Assembly (NCBI GenBank): GCA_017461565.1
Contig: JAFTXQ010000014.1
Span: forward strand, 124,001 to 188,000
Reading direction: 5' to 3'
DNA length: 64,000 bases
DNA from: Oscillospiraceae bacterium
GTDB taxonomy: Bacteria; Bacillota; Clostridia; Oscillospirales; Ruminococcaceae
Made by a program: the position numbers and the translations under genes. The notes beneath the pieces were generated by a model. That model had not been told where the DNA came from. It did no database searches and saw only the letters and a list, made by a program, of their open reading frames with translations. Below are positions 60,268 through 64,000 of this stretch, one piece after another (position 1 is the stretch's first letter; the number at the start of each line of letters is the position of its first letter).

Positions 60268-61290
60268 ATGCTTCCACGTGAGCGCATTATGGAAAACGAA
60301 AGGCTTACTCTCAGCGAGTATGCCTGTAAGTCCTCGGCCAGCCGTGGAAGAGCTGTTTTCGAAAAGCCGTGTGATTTCCGCACGGATTTCCAGCGAGACC
60401 GTGACAGGATAATCCACTGCAACGCATTCCGTCGCCTGAAGCATAAGACTCAGGTGTTCCTTATCCCCCATTCCGACCATTACAGAACAAGGCTCACCCA
60501 CACGCTGGAGGTAAATCAGATCTCCCGCACCGTTGCCTGTGCGCTGGGACTGAACGAGGATCTCACCGAGGCTATCGCACTGGGTCACGATCTGGGACAT
60601 ACCCCTTTCGGACATGACGGAGAGAGGGCGCTTGCTGCGCTCCTGCCGAACGGATTTTCCCACAATATGCAGGGAAAGCGTGTAGTGGAGCTTATCGAAA
60701 AGGACGGCAAGGGACTTAACCTCACTGCCGAGGTTATAGACGGCATCGTGGGACACACCACCTCGGGAAATGCGCCCGAGCCTTACACAAGAGAGGGCAT
60801 GGTGGTGCGCTACTGCGACAAGATAGCCTACATCAACCACGATATAGAGGACGCCATCCGTGGCGGAGTCATAAAGGACAGCGACCTGCCAGGGTTTCCT
60901 GTGCGCATACTGGGCGATACAAAATCCGCCCGCATCTCCTCGCTTGTGAGGTCGCTTGTGGAGCACGGTGCGGAGCATATCGGCATGGATGCCGAGGTCA
61001 AAAAGGCCCATGACGAGCTGAGGCAGTTCATGTTTGAAAAGGTGTACAGAGCCGCTCCCACTATCTCGGAGATGGGCAAGGCACATCACATCGTGGAGTT
61101 CCTGTTCAACTATTTCAGCGAAAATAAGGATAAGATGCCGCCGCTTTATCTCCGCCTTTCGGAGAAGTACGGCCTTGAGACCGCCGTCGGCGATTTCATC
61201 AGCGGCATGACGGATGATTACGCCGTCAGCCTGTTCAAGGAGATATGCCTGCCCAAGGGCTGGCTGGGCGGAGCTGCAAGGCTCGGATAG
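60268..61290 (+). CDS. dgt: dGTP triphosphohydrolase-like HD protein
   Basis: This 340-residue protein releases triphosphate from dNTPs. It has RDRIIHCNAFRRLKHKTQVF, RTRLTHTLEVNQI (first His), IALGHDLGHTPFGHDGERAL (HD) and FSHNMQGKRVVELIE. It is shorter than E. coli Dgt and of the clostridial/Gram-positive type found before dnaG. GGAGGG precedes the ATG. Confidence 0.95.
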   Translation: MLPRERIMENERLTLSEYACKSSASRGRAVFEKPCDFRTDFQRDRDRIIHCNAFRRLKHKTQVFLIPHSDHYRTRLTHTLEVNQISRTVACALGLNEDLTEAIALGHDLGHTPFGHDGERALAALLPNGFSHNMQGKRVVELIEKDGKGLNLTAEVIDGIVGHTTSGNAPEPYTREGMVVRYCDKIAYINHDIEDAIRGGVIKDSDLPGFPVRILGDTKSARISSLVRSLVEHGAEHIGMDAEVKKAHDELRQFMFEKVYRAAPTISEMGKAHHIVEFLFNYFSENKDKMPPLYLRLSEKYGLETAVGDFISGMTDDYAVSLFKEICLPKGWLGGAARLG

Positions 61291-61299
61291 GAGTGGTAT

Positions 61300-61548
61300 A
61301 TGGATTGTCCTTTCTGTGGATGTGAAATGCATACAGGTGAGGTGCGTGGCGAGATGATGATTTCTGTCGAAAAAGATACAGGTATCTTCTGGTGCCGTTC
61401 CGACAGGACTAAGCTGCAGAAGATTTTCGACGCAGATAAGCGGCTGCTCACCGACAACAAGAACATACTGGGGTACAGGATACCTGCGCACTACTGTTCA
61501 AAATGCAAGAAGGTGATCCTCGACGCTGAGGTGGAGGATCTCGTCTGA
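61300..61548 (+). CDS. DUF6487 (PF20097)-type zinc-ribbon protein
   Basis: This 82-residue protein has CPFCGCEMHTGEVRG at the start and HYCSKCKKVILDAEV near the end. These are four zinc cysteines in a single ribbon, as in PF20097. Function is unknown. It follows dgt by nine bases and precedes dnaG by 23, so it belongs to the dgt-dnaG-rpoD operon. Confidence 0.85.
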   Translation: MDCPFCGCEMHTGEVRGEMMISVEKDTGIFWCRSDRTKLQKIFDADKRLLTDNKNILGYRIPAHYCSKCKKVILDAEVEDLV

Positions 61549-61571
61549 TATAATACAAGGAGGGATATCGC

Positions 61572-63323
61572 ATGGCTTTGCCCGACGGGTTCCTGCGTGA
61601 ACTTCGCGATAATAATGACATAGTGTCGGTGATGCAGAGCTATGTGGAGCTTAAGCGTGCAGGCAGCACCTATTCCTGCCGCTGCCCGTTTCACTCGGAG
61701 AGAACTCCGTCCTTTCACGTTTATCCCGACACACAGAGCTATTACTGCTTCGGCTGCGGCGCAGGCGGCGATGTTGTCACATTCATAAAGAGCATAGAAA
61801 ACCTCGATTATATGGAGGCGGTGCGCTTCCTTGCGCAGCGTGCAGGCATGGCGATGCCCGAGGACAAGGATGACGGCTCGGCGAGATTTCGTCAGCGTCT
61901 GTACGAGATAAACCGTACAGCGGGACGATATTTTCACGAGATGCTGTTCTCACCGGAGGGCAAAGAGGGCTACGAATACATCACACGCAGAGGGCTTTCG
62001 CAGCACACGATAAAGCGCTTCGGAATAGGCTATGCCCCCGATGATTACCACAAGCTGCATTACTATATGAAAAGCAAGGGCTTCACTGAGGACGAGCTTC
62101 TTTCGGCTGCGCTGCTTGCAAGAAACAACAACCGTGTCTATGATAAATTCCGTCACCGTGTAATGTTTCCCATCTTTGACACAAGGGGGAATGTGATAGC
62201 CTTCGGCGGACGTGCGCTTTCGGCGGACGCCCCCGCAAAGTACCTCAACAGTGACGAGACCTTCGTGTTCCAGAAAAGGGAAACGCTGTTTGCGCTGAAC
62301 TACGCCAAGAACTCAAAGGCGGATTACTTCATCCTCTGTGAGGGCTACATGGATGTCATCGCCATGCATCAGGCAGGTTTCGACAGTGCCGTGGCGACTC
62401 TCGGTACCGCGATAACTCCCACGCAGGCACGTCTTATCGGCCGCATGGGAAAAAGCGAGGTCATCCTTTCCTATGACTCGGACGGGCCGGGACAAAAGGC
62501 GGCGTCACGGGGCATAAATCTGCTCACCGAGGCTGGCGTAAAGGCGAGGGTGCTTAAAATGACAGGCGCAAAGGACCCCGACGAGTTTATACAAAAATTC
62601 GGAGCGGAGGCGTTTGCGCATCTTATCGAAAACTCGGGCGGTGCGATCGATTATGAGCTATCTAAGCTCCAGAACGGTCTGGACCTTGTAAATAAGACTG
62701 AGGATCGTTCCGCTTATCTGAAAAAAGCGGTGGTGTTCCTTGCACAGATATCCAATCCGCTGGACAGGGATGTTTACATCTCACGCACGGCGGAAACGGC
62801 GGGAATTCCCGCTGACACGGTACGCTTTGCCGTAAACGGCGAAATAAGTCGTCAGAAAAAGCGTGATAAGCGAGACCAGTACAGAAATCTGGTGTCACCA
62901 AGAAATAACGACAAGATCAATCCACAGTCGGCAAAGCTTCCTAGGGAGGAAAAGGCGGAGCGAGGCATAATATGCTTCCTTTACCACAATCCGGACAAGC
63001 TGGAGCATATCCGCAAAAACCTTACGGGCGGATTCGCTACCGATTTCAACCGCCGTGTGTTTGAATTTATTTCGGGAAGGATATCCAATGGCTTCGGCCT
63101 TGAAATGACAGCCTTCAACGAGGAATTTGACGGCGCAGAGATGGGCAGGATAACAGGTATACTGAACGATTTTGCCGCATTTTCACATGATATACAGGCT
63201 CTTGCAGACTATATAAAGATACTTAACGATTACAGCGAGAGCAGTAAAAATATGAGTGCAGGCAGTATGTCCGCTGAGGAGCTGCTGGCATTTGTACAAA
63301 AGCAAAAGGAGAAAAACAAATGA
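61572..63323 (+). CDS. dnaG: DNA primase
   Basis: DnaG makes RNA primers for replication. The 583-residue protein has the zinc-binding [20 protein letters not shown] and [20 protein letters not shown], then the [46 protein letters not shown] and a C-terminal helicase-binding domain. AAGGAGGG precedes the ATG. The stop overlaps the rpoD start by four bases, as in many Firmicutes. Confidence 0.97.
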   Translation: MALPDGFLRELRDNNDIVSVMQSYVELKRAGSTYSCRCPFHSERTPSFHVYPDTQSYYCFGCGAGGDVVTFIKSIENLDYMEAVRFLAQRAGMAMPEDKDDGSARFRQRLYEINRTAGRYFHEMLFSPEGKEGYEYITRRGLSQHTIKRFGIGYAPDDYHKLHYYMKSKGFTEDELLSAALLARNNNRVYDKFRHRVMFPIFDTRGNVIAFGGRALSADAPAKYLNSDETFVFQKRETLFALNYAKNSKADYFILCEGYMDVIAMHQAGFDSAVATLGTAITPTQARLIGRMGKSEVILSYDSDGPGQKAASRGINLLTEAGVKARVLKMTGAKDPDEFIQKFGAEAFAHLIENSGGAIDYELSKLQNGLDLVNKTEDRSAYLKKAVVFLAQISNPLDRDVYISRTAETAGIPADTVRFAVNGEISRQKKRDKRDQYRNLVSPRNNDKINPQSAKLPREEKAERGIICFLYHNPDKLEHIRKNLTGGFATDFNRRVFEFISGRISNGFGLEMTAFNEEFDGAEMGRITGILNDFAAFSHDIQALADYIKILNDYSESSKNMSAGSMSAEELLAFVQKQKEKNK

Positions 63324-64000
63324 CTGAGAACACAACGAATTCGGCGTCGCTGCGTGAACTGCTGAATCAGGGAAAGCAGAAGGGCAGCCTTACCACCAAG
63401 GAGATAACAGATGTCCTTGAGGAGCTGAATTTCGACGCAGATCAGATCAACGGTCTGTATGAGGAGCTTGATAACATGAACATCAAGATCGTCGATGATT
63501 ACACTGCCGATCTTGATATCGAAAATATTCTGGAGCTTGCGGAGAGCGAGGATTACGACGACAGCTATGACTCCGACGGTATGCTGGCGGATGACTCGGT
63601 AAAGCTGTACCTTAAGGAGATAGGCCGTATCCCGCTGCTCACCACCGAGGAGGAGATAAAGCTTGCGGAGCGCATGGCTACAGGCGATCCCGCCGCAAAG
63701 AAGCGACTCAGCGAAGCGAACCTCAGACTTGTGGTAAGTATAGCAAAGAAATATGTAAGACGTGGTATGCAGTTCCTGGATCTTATCCAGGAGGGAAACC
63801 TCGGACTTATCAAGGCAGTAGACAAGTTTGATTATACCAAGGGCTTCAAGTTCTCTACCTATGCCACATGGTGGATAAGACAGTCGATAACCCGTGCGAT
63901 AGCAGATCAGGCACGTACCATCCGTATCCCTGTCCACATGGTTGAGACCATCACAAAGGTAAAGAAGATGCAGAGCCAGCTTCTCCACGAAAACGGTTGC
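63320..64000 (+). CDS. rpoD: RNA polymerase primary sigma factor, 3' end cut by window
   Basis: RpoD (SigA) directs RNA polymerase to housekeeping promoters like those seen through this window. 227 codons are visible. Region 1.1 is [20 protein letters not shown] onward. The conserved part follows: [20 protein letters not shown] (1.2), [20 protein letters not shown] (2.1), [20 protein letters not shown] and [20 protein letters not shown]. It continues beyond the right edge. It overlaps dnaG as ATGA. Confidence 0.97.
   Translation, partial: MTENTTNSASLRELLNQGKQKGSLTTKEITDVLEELNFDADQINGLYEELDNMNIKIVDDYTADLDIENILELAESEDYDDSYDSDGMLADDSVKLYLKEIGRIPLLTTEEEIKLAERMATGDPAAKKRLSEANLRLVVSIAKKYVRRGMQFLDLIQEGNLGLIKAVDKFDYTKGFKFSTYATWWIRQSITRAIADQARTIRIPVHMVETITKVKKMQSQLLHENGC

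Noticed and set aside
1-64000. CRISPR array, rRNA or tRNA genes
   Set aside because: No regularly spaced repeat series and no tRNA-like cloverleaf with a T-loop or rRNA sequence was recognised on either strand.

Overview
The window reads as a bacterial chromosome segment from a Ruminococcus-like member of the Clostridia (Oscillospiraceae). Base composition is near 50% GC. Shine-Dalgarno sequences are strong and close to GGAGG, and promoters match TTGACA-N17-TATAAT. Gene order is typical of clostridia: yhbY-nadD-yqeK-rsfS, infC-rpmI-rplT, plsX-rnc-smc-ftsY and dnaG-rpoD. Genus is inferred from gene content only. No rRNA, tRNA or CRISPR array was found.

Layout. Positions 1-3225 hold two leftward genes: a LOTUS/DUF3825-type protein that runs off the left edge, and a three-helix membrane protein. 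Positions 3447-11927 hold a compact set of phage structural genes: portal, scaffold-like, major capsid, two connector-like proteins, a 49-residue protein, a tail-like protein, a tail hub and a fibre. No terminase, protease, tape measure, tail tube, lysis, integrase or replication gene accompanies them. A small non-phage island (5469 hypothetical plus a methyltransferase, each with its own promoter and shared terminator) splits the scaffold from the capsid gene. Positions 11949-15008 hold ackA, a promoter-to-terminator structured RNA and a lipoprotein, with a 26-bp direct repeat on both sides of the RNA-lipoprotein unit.

Positions 15114-22852 hold a DUF3592-like protein, an ElaA-type acetyltransferase, a REP-associated transposase (RAYT) that carries two of its own REP palindromes in frame, tmcAL, a DUF4380-like protein, a MurL-MurD2 pair for L-Glu addition and epimerisation in peptidoglycan synthesis, and small genes. 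Positions 22934-28220 hold fruK and ptsI, converging on a large LuxR/MalT-type regulator. From 28309 to 44490 the window is core housekeeping: infC-rpmI-rplT, an rRNA methyltransferase, topA-trmFO-plsX-rnc-radical SAM-smc-ftsY, rdgB, yhbY-nadD-yqeK-rsfS and rpsU.

Positions 44554-50110 hold yqeG, an endonuclease IV-like gene, aroQ, a Xaa-Pro peptidase, efp, a CD1247-type acidic protein, a highly structured intergenic repeat and hisC. Positions 50111-51798 are an SPFH / ribbon-helix-helix / SdpI operon with a palindromic site at its transcription start. Then follow a Cache-GGDEF diguanylate cyclase, comM, an aquaporin, a phosphohexomutase, rpmE, a REP-rich stretch, a pyrophosphatase-like gene, yigZ, a deaminase, dgt, dnaG and the start of rpoD.

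Most of the window is conserved growth machinery. The unusual parts are the reduced phage cassette, the RAYT/REP family, the structured RNA at 13411, the 179-bp structured repeat at 48757 and the MurL-MurD2 pair.
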